NCBI RefSeq assembly: GCF_028747205.1 | Contig: NZ_CP112880.1 | Span: forward strand, 868,001-932,000 | DNA from: Streptomyces sp. CA-278952 | GTDB lineage: Bacteria > Actinomycetota > Actinomycetes > Streptomycetales > Streptomycetaceae | Length of the DNA: 64,000 bases | Direction of reading: 5' to 3' | Shown here: positions 35,016 through 43,375 of the stretch, in pieces | Numbering within the stretch: the stretch's first letter is position 1 | Layout of the letters: the number at the start of each line of letters is the position of its first letter | The notes under the pieces: model-generated | Seen by the model: only the letters and a program-made list of their open reading frames with translations | The model's database searches: none | What the model was told of the DNA's origin: nothing | Position numbers and translations under genes: made by a program

Positions 35016-35998
35016 CTGCGCGCACCTCCCGCGGCCGGGGCGTAGCTGTCGAGGATCGCCGTACGGGCGGCCTCCGGCAGCCGGCCCATCATCGACATGA
35101 CCCGCTCCCGGCGGCGCAGCGCGCCCTGGCGTACGGGCATCCCGGGCGAGGGCTCCAGCTGGGGGACGACGGTGCGGGGTCCGGTGCGCGGCGGCGCGGT
35201 GTCGGCCTGCTGCTCGGCGGCGAGGGTGGCGGCGTCCTTCTCCTCGGACATGCCGATGGGGCCTTCGCGGCGTCCGGCGAGGAACTGGGAGACGACCGGG
35301 GTGTCGCTGGTGAGGAGCACCTCGCGCGGGCCGAAGGTGACGAGGTTGCGGCAGAACAGCATCCCCATGTTGTCGGGGACGGTCGCCGCGATGTCGAGGT
35401 TGTGGGTGACGATGAGCATCGTCGCGTCGATCTGCGCGTTGAGGTCGATGAGGAGCTGCGACAGGTAGGCGGTGCGGACCGGGTCGAGGCCGGAGTCCGG
35501 CTCGTCGCAGAGGATGATCTGCGGGTCCAGGACCAGGGCGCGGGCGAGGCCGGCGCGCTTGCGCATGCCGCCGGATATCTCGCCGGGCAGCTTTCCCTCG
35601 GCGCCGAGGAGCCCGACGATGTCGATGCGCTCCATGACGATGCGGCGGATCTCGGATTCCTTCTTGCGGGTGTGCTCGCGCAACGGGAAGGCGATGTTGT
35701 CGAAGAGCGACATCGAGCCGAAGAGGGCCCCGTCCTGGAACATGAGGCCGAAGAGCTTCCGGGTCTCCATGATGTCGCGCTCGGAGCTGTTCACCATGTC
35801 GACGCCGTTGATGAGGACGCGTCCCTGTTCGGGCTTGAGCAGCCCGATGATGGATTTCAGGAAGACGGTCTTTCCGGTTCCGGAAGGACCGAGCATGACG
35901 CTCACTTCACCGGCGGGCAGGGTGAGGCTGACGTCCTGCCAGATGTTCTGCTTGCCGAAGGACTTCGTCAGGCCCTCGACGACTACTTCGATTCCCAT
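35012..35998 (-). CDS. mceG: ABC transporter ATPase of the Mce lipid importer (MceG/Mkl type)
   Basis: This is the ATP-binding subunit driving the mce importer, 328 residues. Walker A is GPSGTGKTVFLKSI, the Q-loop LFGLMFQDGALFGSMSLFDN, the signature EISGGMRKRAGLARAL, Walker B ILCDEPDSGLDPVR and the switch His VTHNLD. The C-terminal 80 residues (ATLAAEQQADTAPPRTGP, then RRERVMSMMGRLPEAARTAILDSY) form the extension typical of Mkl/MceG proteins. The ATG at 35998 has a strong GAGGGAGGG site. It is the first gene of the operon; in mycobacteria the matching ATPase is usually encoded away from mce loci, so having it in place is notable. Confidence 0.94.
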   Translation of the reverse strand: MGIEVVVEGLTKSFGKQNIWQDVSLTLPAGEVSVMLGPSGTGKTVFLKSIIGLLKPEQGRVLINGVDMVNSSERDIMETRKLFGLMFQDGALFGSMSLFDNIAFPLREHTRKKESEIRRIVMERIDIVGLLGAEGKLPGEISGGMRKRAGLARALVLDPQIILCDEPDSGLDPVRTAYLSQLLIDLNAQIDATMLIVTHNLDIAATVPDNMGMLFCRNLVTFGPREVLLTSDTPVVSQFLAGRREGPIGMSEEKDAATLAAEQQADTAPPRTGPRTVVPQLEPSPGMPVRQGALRRRERVMSMMGRLPEAARTAILDSYAPAAGGARR

Positions 35999-36478
35999 CG
36001 GCCCTCCCTCGAAGTGGCGGTGAACGTGTTCATCGATTGGCGCTCCGGCTCTGAGAAAAGCGATGGCGGCTCGTCACACATGCACCAGGGGGCGCACGTT
36101 ATGTCCGTCGAAACCGCCAGGGCAAGCCGTTGAACAGCGGAGATCGGCGGACGCGGGGCTGAGAATGGATCACTTGTCATTCGGTGACAAGGCCGGTTCC
36201 CGTCCTTGTCGAAATCTGCGCAAGCAGGGAGCGCTTGATCCGGTGGGCCCCAGGACCGGAGCGGAGCGAACCGGGCCCGGGTGTGCCCGCCGAACAGGCA
36301 CGCAGTCGGTTTTGATCGGCACGTCTGGGACGCTACGGGCCGGTAACCTGACTTCGCAATACTGGGTACAGACTTTCCTCGGCGAGAATTCATGCGGGGC
36401 GGAGATTTGTTCGCGGGTGAGCAATCCGCGCGGCAAACCTGTCGGATGATGAGGAATCACACGACGGCCGGTGGGCAG
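35999..36478. other. 480-bp promoter region of the mce operon
   Basis: This region holds the mce promoter and no convincing gene. ORFs here are short and lack Streptomyces codon bias. It is visibly less GC-rich than the flanking coding DNA. It contains a 7-bp dyad (see 36173-36191). Confidence 0.55.
36173..36191. promoter_or_regulatory. CTTGTCA-N5-TGACAAG dyad upstream of mce operon
   Basis: This perfect 7-bp inverted repeat with spacer TTCGG lies about 175 bp upstream of the mceG start. It sits in otherwise non-coding DNA and has the size of a dimeric repressor site. The cognate regulator is unknown; the PucR-type gene at 41093 is one candidate. Confidence 0.45.
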
Positions 36479-36513
36479 AAAAGGGCCCTTCCGGTCGGGA
36501 AACCGGAAGGGCT
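36479..36513 (-). terminator. intrinsic terminator of the DUF6801-like gene
   Basis: Read leftward, CCCTTCCGGT/ACCGGAAGGG (36486-36511) forms a 10-bp stem that extends by further pairs. It is followed by TTTT (36479-36482 on the complement). It lies about 70 bp beyond the stop at 36580, a textbook rho-independent terminator. Confidence 0.8.
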
Positions 36514-36539
36514 CGGGGGTGGGCCGGCGCCCGGGGGTG

Positions 36540-36591
36540 TTCGGGTCAGCGCTCGGGAGGCGTTCGGGAGGCGTTCGGGTCAGCGCTCGGG
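36540..36591. repeat. 18-bp direct repeat spanning a stop codon
   Basis: TTCGGGTCAGCGCTCGGG occurs at 36540-36557 and again at 36574-36591. The right copy contains the stop codon and last codons of the minus-strand gene. A short GGAGGCG repeat lies between. This looks like a local duplication. Confidence 0.75.
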
Positions 36592-38076
36592 CTTCGGCAC
36601 CCTCGGCGGGCAGTCCGGCCCTTCCGGGTTCGTGGCCACGCACAGGGGCGCCTGGGTCATCTTGGTGTAGTTGTCGGCCTTCTTGCCCGGGCTGGAGATG
36701 GCCGAGGTGAAGATCGGGTCGAGGTCCTCCCCCACACCGCAGCCCTCGAAGGGCGGGATGTGGGCGTACCCGGTCAGGCTGCCGCCGGTCGCCACGAGGT
36801 AACCGGCCGGCGGATAGCTCTGGCCGTACCCTCTCAGCACCTGCTCGAAGGGGCGTACCGTGCGGCAGTCGGGGCCCACGTCCAGGGGGACGCCGTTCAC
36901 CTCGACGTCGGAGAGCCGCATCACGAGCTGGGCCGTGACGGTCGTCTCCTCCGGATAGGTGGGCGTGTTGGTGACCGTGTGCGTGTGGATCGCGGCCGGG
37001 GGGCCCACCTGCTCCAGCGTCATCGTCGCGGTCGTCGGCATGAATCCGTAGCTGAGGAACGTGGCCTTCGTCGGGGGGAGTTGGCGACGCCCCTGGTAGT
37101 CGAAGTTCACCTCCGAGCTGACGTCGACGGTCGAGGCGCACGAGTCGTTGATGTAGCGCTTGTTGAGCACCACCTTCATGAACGCGGGCCCCAGCGCCGC
37201 CGCGCCGTCCAGCTTGGCGGCGTTGGCGTAGCCGGCCGCGTAGGTCTCGGCGGTGGTCATCACCCACTCGGGCGGGATCTCGATCGGGCAGCTGCCCGGG
37301 TCCTCGCCGTCCAGGGCTTCGAGCCGTTCGTCGGTGAGGGCGTCGATCTTCTCCCGGGCGCCGGGCGACAGGCCCTCGGCCGGCCGGGTGGGGGCCGGGT
37401 CCGGTGCGGGGTCGCTCGCCGACGGCTGGGGAGCGGGGGCCGTGGGGTCGCTGTCGCCGCGGACGGTGATCGCGGCGAGTTCGGGTTCCTGGCCCGGGGC
37501 CGGTTCGCAGGTGACGTCGAGCCCGGGGGGCGTGGTCGGCTCGCCGGATCCGGTGAGCGAGGACAGCGAGAGGGCGAGTTCGGCGGGGGCCAGCGTCGCG
37601 CGCCCGGGGCTGCCGAAGGAGACCGTCGGCACGTCACCGGTCGCGGTCAGGGCCAGGCCGCCCCCGTCGGGCCCGGGCAGGGCGACGGGCGGGGCGGTCA
37701 GATCCTGCCAGGAGGCGTCGGCGGACCGGTCGCCGACGGTGTTGCGGACGGTGAGCCGCGCGACGGCCGACAGGGTGGCGGCGTCCAGCTCCCCGAACCG
37801 GGCGAGCGCCGTGGGCTCCAGGTTCACCTCGACGGAGACCTGGGACGGGCGGATCTCCTCGCCGGTGCGGACCGAGGTGGGCAGCACCGCCGAGACGACG
37901 ACGCCCACCTCCTCGGGCCCGGAGGGGAACGGGCAGGCGTAGCGGAGGGCGACCTCCGAGGTCTGTTCCGCGGCGGCCGACTCGGCGCTGGGGACGAGCG
38001 CGGTGGCGACGACGAGCGCCCCGCCCACGGCCCAGTGGATCGGTCGTCTCGCTGCGGCGCGTGCATCGACGGTCAT
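36580..38076 (-). CDS. secreted protein of unknown function (DUF6801-like)
   Basis: I recognise this only as an exported actinobacterial protein resembling DUF6801 proteins. The signal peptide is IHWAVGGALVVATALVPSAESAAA. Two parts are separated by a Pro-rich linker (APAPQPSASDPAPDPAPTRPAEG, about residues 215-240). The N-terminal beta-rich domain begins SEVALRYACPFPSGPEEVGVVVSAVLP. The C-terminal domain contains GSCPIEIPPEW, SCASTVDVSSEVNFDYQGRRQLP and a series of cysteines (PDCRTV, FEGCGVG, APLCVA, PDCPP) that suggest disulfides. It ends CPPRVPKPER. It lies beside the mce operon on the same strand but behind its own terminator. A surface role is plausible; no enzyme motif is seen. Confidence 0.75.
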   Translation of the reverse strand: MTVDARAAARRPIHWAVGGALVVATALVPSAESAAAEQTSEVALRYACPFPSGPEEVGVVVSAVLPTSVRTGEEIRPSQVSVEVNLEPTALARFGELDAATLSAVARLTVRNTVGDRSADASWQDLTAPPVALPGPDGGGLALTATGDVPTVSFGSPGRATLAPAELALSLSSLTGSGEPTTPPGLDVTCEPAPGQEPELAAITVRGDSDPTAPAPQPSASDPAPDPAPTRPAEGLSPGAREKIDALTDERLEALDGEDPGSCPIEIPPEWVMTTAETYAAGYANAAKLDGAAALGPAFMKVVLNKRYINDSCASTVDVSSEVNFDYQGRRQLPPTKATFLSYGFMPTTATMTLEQVGPPAAIHTHTVTNTPTYPEETTVTAQLVMRLSDVEVNGVPLDVGPDCRTVRPFEQVLRGYGQSYPPAGYLVATGGSLTGYAHIPPFEGCGVGEDLDPIFTSAISSPGKKADNYTKMTQAPLCVATNPEGPDCPPRVPKPER

Positions 38077-38477
38077 ACGGATGTGTCCTTCCGGCGCGCG
38101 TGGGCCCAGGGATGGCTGCGGACAGCGGGTCCACTTCTCGGCAACGACCCCTGCGGGCGGACGTCGAGCGGAGTTCGAACGGACGTCGAGCGGAGTTCGT
38201 CCGGACGTCGGGCGGGCTTCGGTGGTACGTCGGCCGGCCTCGGCCGTACGTCGGCCGGACGGGCGAGACGGCCCCTACCGACGGGTACGGTACGCACGCC
38301 GACGACGCCTGGGAAGAGCCGGGTTTCCGTTCGGATCACGGATGCTCGGACTTTGGCAGCCGGTGACAATCCACGGCCGCGCCCTTGTCGGCGGGTGCGC
38401 GACAACGGGGCGTGCCCGGCCGCCGGGTGCGCACGGCCGGGCACAACACTCAGGTGCGGGACGTCATCGGCGGTGGG
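38077..38477. other. 400-bp upstream region carrying ACGTC iterons
   Basis: This non-coding region lies between two leftward genes. It holds the promoter of the 36580-38076 gene and the repeat array described at 38158. I find no convincing ORF. Confidence 0.5.
38158..38258. repeat. five 22-bp-phased ACGTCG repeats
   Basis: The core ACGTCG(A/G)(G/C)CGG recurs at 38161, 38183, 38205, 38227 and 38248, a period of 22, 22, 22 and 21 bp (two helical turns). The first two units are identical over 20 bases; the rest diverge. The array starts about 80 bp upstream of the DUF6801-like gene. Confidence 0.7.
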
Positions 38478-39134
38478 TCACCCGCTGATGACCGGAGACT
38501 TGCCCGTCGCCGCGTTCACGATGGTGTACAGCCCCTGGAAGCTGGCGGTGGTGCCGACGATGCCGCAGCCGCCGCCGACCTTGTTCGCGATGGAGAGAGT
38601 GAGCCCGCCGCCCGCGGTGTTCAGCGTGCCGTTGCTGCCGCCCGCGCTCGGGTTGTTGTACTTGGCCGCGACCTTCCCGGTCACGTTGAAGGTGCAGGGG
38701 CCCAGGATGCTGCTCCCGGACACCTTCGCCTTGATCGTTCTGATCTCACCGGTCACCTGGCCCGTGGAGTTGGTGCCGGCGCCCGCCGCGTAGTCCAGGC
38801 CCCAGATCTCCCACGGCGGCGTGGTGGTCACCGTCCACGTCGAGCTGAACGGCCCGGTGCACGGCGAGTTGAACGAGATGCCCGAGATCGACGCGAGCTT
38901 GGCCGGGCTCCCGGCGACCGGGGAGGTCGGCGCCGAGCCCGAGGCGGCGGACGTCGCACACTGGATCTTGTTGCCGTTGTTGTCGGTCAGGACGGTCACT
39001 CCGGCGCTGCCGTTGAAGGCGCCGGTGGGGCTGATCGTCCAGCTGGTCGGCGCGGCGACGGCCGACGGGGCGGCCAGGACGACGGATGCCGCGGCGGCAC
39101 CGATCGCGGTCAGGACACCGGTTCGCTTGAACAT
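38478..39134 (-). CDS. secreted hypothetical protein, beta-rich
   Basis: I do not recognise this 218-residue exported protein. The signal peptide is MFKRTGVLTAIGAAAASVVLAAPSAVAAP. The mature part is Ser/Thr/Gly rich with alternating hydrophobic residues (WTISPTGAFNGSAGVTVLTDN, TWTVTTTPPWEIWGLDYAAG) and cysteines at KIQCATS, NSPCTG, LGPCTF and GGCGIVG, likely two disulfides. It ends with a strand-rich FQGLYTIVNAAT. The start has AAGGGAG at good spacing. Similar in style to the next gene's product and probably a surface or spore-coat-type protein; no function is claimed. Confidence 0.75.
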   Translation of the reverse strand: MFKRTGVLTAIGAAAASVVLAAPSAVAAPTSWTISPTGAFNGSAGVTVLTDNNGNKIQCATSAASGSAPTSPVAGSPAKLASISGISFNSPCTGPFSSTWTVTTTPPWEIWGLDYAAGAGTNSTGQVTGEIRTIKAKVSGSSILGPCTFNVTGKVAAKYNNPSAGGSNGTLNTAGGGLTLSIANKVGGGCGIVGTTASFQGLYTIVNAATGKSPVISG

Positions 39135-39347
39135 GGGGGTACTCCCTTTTCTCGTTCCGTTGGGGATTCGACTGAACGTGACTGGAGAGGCGCTTGCTCA
39201 GTTGCTCGCCGTGCCGGACGGTGCGGCACTCGGCGGGTCCACGGCACCGGCTCGTGTCGAGGTGCGCGGACAAGGAATGGGGGGCGGGTCGCGCATCACC
39301 TCCTGGGACTTCGGCGTCAGGGCGGGTCCGGCGGGCCGGGACCGGGG

Positions 39348-40283
39348 CTACCGCTTCGCGGAGTGCCAGAACTCGGACAGCTTCCTGCCCTCGTTCGGCG
39401 CGAGGCCGGCGGGGTCGTAGGGGCTGCCGAAGTACGTCGTGGTGGCGTCGAGCGTCACGCTGTTCTTTCCGGCGGCGGACGGGAGACCGGTCTTGAGATT
39501 CACCGCCCAGTCCAGGAGCCCGGCACCGCAGCCGCTGGCCCCGGGAACGGCGAACGTGGCGTCACCCTGGTCGGCGCCGTCGAAGGTGTAGCGCCCCATC
39601 TCGCCCTCGTCGTCGTTCGGGGTGCCGTCGGCCGAGAACCGCTGCAGTGAGAGGCTCGGCGCCGTCATGTTCTGGGGCTTCAGGAGCACCGGGTTGGAAG
39701 TGGTCCCGATGTAGCACTTGTCACCGAGGAACGGATTCTTGAGGTGGATGCGGACCGGGATGGTGAGAATGGGCTCACCGGTGGAGAATGCCGCGCTCAT
39801 ATGGAAGTCGCGTGGCGCTCCGGCCGGTTCGATGGTGGCTGTGATCCGGTTGAGATTGTTGTCCGTCAACTGGCGGCAGATTCCCGATACGAGCGGAATT
39901 CCGCTGGGACACATCAGTCCGATCAGCCCGCCGGGAACCTCCGCCGGGTCCGCGGTCAGCGCCCCCTCGGGAGGGGCCACCAGGGAGGCGGTGCCGTCGG
40001 GGCGCTGGATGACTCCGAGCTGCAGGTCGGTGTTGCCGGTGGGGACCTTCGTCTTGCCCAGCGTGATGGTTCCGGTGGCCGAGCTCGACGCTATGCAGGT
40101 CGCGATGGTGTTGAGGCCGTCCGCGGCCAGCATGGGGGCCGCGTCGACCGGGCAGCGGTCGAAGGGCGCCCAGTCACCGTTGAGCTGGGTGGCGGCGGTG
40201 GCCGAGCCGGTGGAGAGCAGAGCACTGAATGCCGTGAACGCCGCGAGCAGACCTACGCGGGTTCGATTGGAAACGGATCTCAT
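39348..40283 (-). CDS. secreted hypothetical protein
   Basis: The 311-residue exported protein has a signal peptide (RTRVGLLAAFTAFSALLSTGSATAAT). The ATG at 40283 follows GAGGGG and is preferred to the longer frame at 40418, which begins in low-complexity Arg/Pro. The mature part has cysteines in FDRCPV, IATCIAS, LMCPSG, GICRQL, GDKCYIG and SGCGAG (probable disulfides) and beta-type segments (IPVRIHLKNPFLG, TYFGSPYDPAGLAPNEGRKLSEFWHSAKR). No enzyme motif is visible. Together with the two preceding genes it makes a run of three secreted unknowns between mce and the PucR-type regulator. Confidence 0.75.
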   Translation of the reverse strand: MRSVSNRTRVGLLAAFTAFSALLSTGSATAATQLNGDWAPFDRCPVDAAPMLAADGLNTIATCIASSSATGTITLGKTKVPTGNTDLQLGVIQRPDGTASLVAPPEGALTADPAEVPGGLIGLMCPSGIPLVSGICRQLTDNNLNRITATIEPAGAPRDFHMSAAFSTGEPILTIPVRIHLKNPFLGDKCYIGTTSNPVLLKPQNMTAPSLSLQRFSADGTPNDDEGEMGRYTFDGADQGDATFAVPGASGCGAGLLDWAVNLKTGLPSAAGKNSVTLDATTTYFGSPYDPAGLAPNEGRKLSEFWHSAKR

Positions 40284-41092
40284 GTCGTCCCCTCTGTCGG
40301 CCGCCGTGGCGCGGCCTCGTGCACGAAGTTGAGCGGTTTCGCAATGCGCGACCGCACCGCGGCGACTTCTCGACGGTGTCGGAGTCCCGGTGGGTCCGGG
40401 GGCGGAGGATCGGAGCATCAAATTTCGGGCAGATTTCGTGACCGAATTGATCGAGGCGTGATGTTACTCGCGGGAAACCGGGCGACACAATCCGTCCGTC
40501 TAAGATTCTTTGCATCGCACTCTTTTTGATCCGGAAATGAGCATCGGGACACCGTTCCCTTGTCAAGGAATGCGCACCCGGGGGCCGGCAATTGCGCAGC
40601 GGCGACCGGAACCCCGCGTGCCGTGCGTACCCGGCCCCCCGGGGGCGGGGGCGGCGGAAGTCCCGCCTCCGCCCACGCACGGATGGCGTGCAAATCAGCC
40701 ACTCGGCCGAAAACGCTCAGCAAAAAGCGGCCACCCACCCGCATTCGCCGTGGTGAGCCGTCTGCACGCCCGTTCGTCACGAGGATCGACCGACACCGCG
40801 CGCACCACTGAGGGGACATCTCCGGGCAGCGGAACGGCTTTGTTGTCATCGTCGGAGCACGCGGCCGAAATTCATTGTCCGAAAGCGCGTAGTGCCGCCC
40901 GACCTGCACGGAAGTCGCACAGTGCGGCCGGGTTGTGTGCCCCCTGCACTTCGATCTTGTCCAAGTGGTGTGCAGTGCCTGTTCGTTGGTCTATCTTCGT
41001 CGCGAACTTGGTACGCACCTGTCGGTTCGTGGGAGCGCTTTCCCCCCACCGCCTCACCCCACCACCGGGCGCCGAGAGCAAGGGGACCTGTC
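40284..41092. other. 810-bp divergent intergenic region
   Basis: This region between the leftward secreted-protein gene and the rightward PucR-type regulator is less GC-rich than coding DNA. A TTGACA hexamer (minus strand, about 40561-40566) could be a -35 element. One minus-strand ORF (40418 to about 40849) has a Cys-rich start (FRCPEMSPQWCARC) but weak coding character and is not called. Confidence 0.5.
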
Positions 41093-42307
41093 ATGCCACA
41101 TCTCATACAGCCGCTGGATACCGAAGACCCGTTGGGGCCGCTCCCCCAGGAATTCGCGGCGATCATGCGGCCCGAACTGCCCAGCCTCATCAAGGAAATC
41201 GGCGTCGAGGTCACCCGGGCCTATCCGGAATACGCCCGGCTGCTCGACGGCCCGAACGGGCAGGCCATCCGGGTGGGCGTGGAGCAGAGCCTCGCCTCCT
41301 TCGTCGATCTGGTGGCCGAGCCCTCCTCCTCCACCACGCTCCGCGACGACATGTGCCGGCGCTTCGGACGGTTCGAGGCGTACGAGGGCCGGAGCATGGA
41401 CACCCTCCAGGGGGCCTACCGGCTGGGCGCACGGGTGGCCCTGCGGCGGGCGAAGAAGGTCGGGCAGAGCTACCACCTGTCCCCCACCCTGATGCTGAGC
41501 TTCGCCGACGCGCTCTTCGCCTACGTCGACGAACTGGAATCGCTTTCCCGGGAGGGATTCCAGGAAGTGCAGTCCCAGTCGGGCGAGCACAGCGAGGCGC
41601 TGCGCCGCCGCCTGCTCCACCTCATCCTCGCCGGGCGCCCGGCCCCCGGCAGCGCCATCGCGGATCTGTGCGAGCAGGTCGGGTGGGCGCTGCCGGAAGA
41701 GGTCACACTGATCGCCGTCCGCGCCCCGGCGGAGCTGGACCGGCTCAGCGCGGACCGCGACCTCCTCGTCGATCTCAGCGCCCCGCAGCCCCATCTGCTC
41801 ATCCCCGGAGCACTGGACGACACACGAAGAACCATGCTGGAACAGGCCCTGCCGGCCGGCCGCACGGCGATCGGGCTGACCGTGCCCACGGCGCTGGCCT
41901 GCGAGTCGATCCGCTGGGCCCGCCGGGTCCTGGAGCTCGTCGACTCCGGCGTGATCGACGACGCACCGCTGATCCGCTGCGAGGACCACCTCACCACCCT
42001 GTGGCTGCTGTCCGACCCCGCCCTGCTGGACCAGCTCGCCCAGCGGGAGCTGGCCGCCGTCGCGGGGATCAGCGCCACCCGCCGCGACCGGCTGGTCGAG
42101 ACGCTGCGGATCTGGCTCGACACCCGGGGCACCGCGGCCCAGATGGGCGCACTGCTGGATGTCCACCCGCAGACCGTGCGCTACCGCATGCGGAGCCTGG
42201 AGACCATCTTCGGTGACCAACTCGTCGATCCCGAGAGCCGTTTCGCCACCGAGGCGGTGCTGCGCGCGTTGCGGCTGCGCTCCCGGGCCACGGGCACAAC
42301 CCCCTGA
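41093..42307 (+). CDS. PucR/CdaR-type transcriptional regulator
   Basis: The 404-residue regulator lacks an obvious DNA-binding domain at the N-terminus. Its C-terminal helix-turn-helix (TLRIWLDTRGTAAQMGALLDVHPQTVRYRMRSLETIFG, about residues 335-375) is the PucR/CdaR HTH_30 type. The N-terminal part (LPSLIKEIGVEVTRAYPEYARLLDG, DTLQGAYRLGARVALRR) is the domain common in Streptomyces PucR-like proteins; the centre is GGDEF-like degenerate. The ATG at 41093 follows AAGGGG. The gene is divergent from the secreted-protein gene and next to lipid-related genes, so it may control them (inference). Confidence 0.88.
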   Translation: MPHLIQPLDTEDPLGPLPQEFAAIMRPELPSLIKEIGVEVTRAYPEYARLLDGPNGQAIRVGVEQSLASFVDLVAEPSSSTTLRDDMCRRFGRFEAYEGRSMDTLQGAYRLGARVALRRAKKVGQSYHLSPTLMLSFADALFAYVDELESLSREGFQEVQSQSGEHSEALRRRLLHLILAGRPAPGSAIADLCEQVGWALPEEVTLIAVRAPAELDRLSADRDLLVDLSAPQPHLLIPGALDDTRRTMLEQALPAGRTAIGLTVPTALACESIRWARRVLELVDSGVIDDAPLIRCEDHLTTLWLLSDPALLDQLAQRELAAVAGISATRRDRLVETLRIWLDTRGTAAQMGALLDVHPQTVRYRMRSLETIFGDQLVDPESRFATEAVLRALRLRSRATGTTP

Positions 42308-42440
42308 TCCGGATCACGTTCGGCGCGGCGGGTCAACTTACCGGCGCGTAAGGCGAAATAGACGGTCAGTCCCAAACGGTTGCGACACGGAGACGTATCC
42401 GACGAGAAACCCGGAACCACGTCCCGTACACAGGAAGGAA

Positions 42441-42463
42441 CCTGCCGCCCATCAGGCGGCAGG
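42441..42463. terminator. 9-bp perfect hairpin between regulator and small gene
   Basis: CCTGCCGCC pairs with GGCGGCAGG across the loop CATCA. It lies 134 bp after the regulator stop and 46 bp before the next start, so it could be a terminator or a leader hairpin of the small gene. Confidence 0.6.
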
Positions 42464-42508
42464 CCCCGTGCACCGCCTCCTGGCCAACCATCCGAGAGGG
42501 AACGTCCC

Positions 42509-42772
42509 ATGACCGCCTCGCACCTCCTCGTCCCCGTGCCGATCCCGGACCGGGTCGCCGCGCTGATCGGTTCGTGCATTCCGCCGCACATCCTCCAGGC
42601 GGAGTTCGACGCCGACTGCGCGGCCCGCGAGGTACGCAGGTTCCGCGGCCCCCGGCTCGGCGTCGAGGACCAGGCCGACCGCGAACAGGCCCTCTCCGAC
42701 CTGGCCCGCGCCAACAAGATGCTGGCCGCGCACCACCCCGGACTCGCCGTGCTCCCGGGCTCACCCTTCTGA
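42509..42772 (+). CDS. small conserved-looking hypothetical protein (87 aa)
   Basis: I do not recognise the family. The ATG at 42509 is preceded by GAGAGGG at good spacing; the in-frame upstream ATG at 42380 would add low-complexity sequence. The protein is soluble, with VPVPIPDRVAALIGSCIPPHILQAEFDADCAAREVRRFRG and a helical second half (EDQADREQALSDLARANKMLAAHHPG). Two cysteines (GSC, DADC) are separated by 14 residues. It lies between a PucR regulator and an SCP2-domain gene on the same strand. Confidence 0.6.
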   Translation: MTASHLLVPVPIPDRVAALIGSCIPPHILQAEFDADCAAREVRRFRGPRLGVEDQADREQALSDLARANKMLAAHHPGLAVLPGSPF

Positions 42773-42856
42773 CCGCCTCCCACCCCTCACCGCCCGCCTT
42801 CCCCCTCACCACGACCGGCCGCGGACCGGCCTTGCGGGGCGCCGCCACTCCCCTTA

Positions 42857-42890
42857 CCTTACTCAAAAGTAAGTTTACTTTGGAGTAAGG
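42857..42890. promoter_or_regulatory. 34-bp near-perfect palindrome at the SCP2/acyl-CoA dehydrogenase start
   Basis: Bases 42857-42890 form an inverted repeat in which 15 of 17 pairs match. It is built of AGTAA/TTACT half-sites: CTTACT-N4-AGTAAG at 42858-42873, a second overlapping dyad at 42875-42888, and AAGTAA/TTACTT across the centre. It ends 7 bases before the GTG at 42898 and overlaps its ribosome-binding region. Two repressor dimers could bind side by side; a TetR-family fatty-acid or sterol regulator is the most likely type. Confidence 0.7.
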
Positions 42891-42897
42891 AACTGGC

Positions 42898-43371
42898 GTG
42901 GACGGAACCAGCAGCGGCAACCTCACCGACGACCTGTCCGGGCTCGACTTCTCGGCGGTCGCACCCGAGGAGTTCGCCCGCATCGTCAAGAGCCTGTCCG
43001 CGAAGCAGCTCGCCGAGGTCATGCGGGGCGAGCTGCGCACCCGGATACTCGGCGAGGTCTTCGGCCGGATGAAGCAGCGGTTCCGGCCCGAGGCGGCCGG
43101 CGGCCTCACCGCGCTGATCCGCTGGAGGATCACCGGGGAGAGCGACGCCTTCTACGAGACCGCCATAGCCGACGGAGCCTGCCGGGTCACCCCCGGCCGC
43201 TCGGACGCCGAACCGCGCACCACGCTGACGATGGGGGACGCGGAGTTCCTCAAGCTCGTCTCCGGCAACGGCAATCCCGTCACCATGTTCATGACGCGCA
43301 AGCTCAAGGTCGCCGGTGACGTCGGCCTCGCCTCCGGCCTGACCCGCTACTTCGACATCCCGAAGGCGTGA
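42898..43371 (+). CDS. SCP2 sterol-binding domain protein
   Basis: The 157-residue protein has the SCP2 (sterol carrier protein 2) fold. A helical N-terminus (FARIVKSLSAKQLAEVMRGELRTRILGEVFGRM) is followed by ALIRWRITGE, RVTPGRSDAEPRTTLTMGDAEFLKLVSGNGNPVTMFMTRKLKVAGDVGLASGL. This is the lipid-binding sheet and final helix signature of SCP2-like proteins. The start is a GTG overlapping a strong operator. It is followed 4 bases later by an acyl-CoA dehydrogenase gene, so the two are one operon. Probably binds acyl-CoA or sterol and hands it to that enzyme. Confidence 0.85.
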   Translation: MDGTSSGNLTDDLSGLDFSAVAPEEFARIVKSLSAKQLAEVMRGELRTRILGEVFGRMKQRFRPEAAGGLTALIRWRITGESDAFYETAIADGACRVTPGRSDAEPRTTLTMGDAEFLKLVSGNGNPVTMFMTRKLKVAGDVGLASGLTRYFDIPKA

Positions 43372-43375
43372 GCCC

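Noticed and set aside
40418..40849. Minus-strand ORF with FRCPEMSPQWCARC start in the 810-bp spacer
   Set aside because: Four early cysteines are suggestive of zinc binding, but the remainder has poor codon bias and a long proline run and overlaps the probable promoter of the secreted-protein gene.
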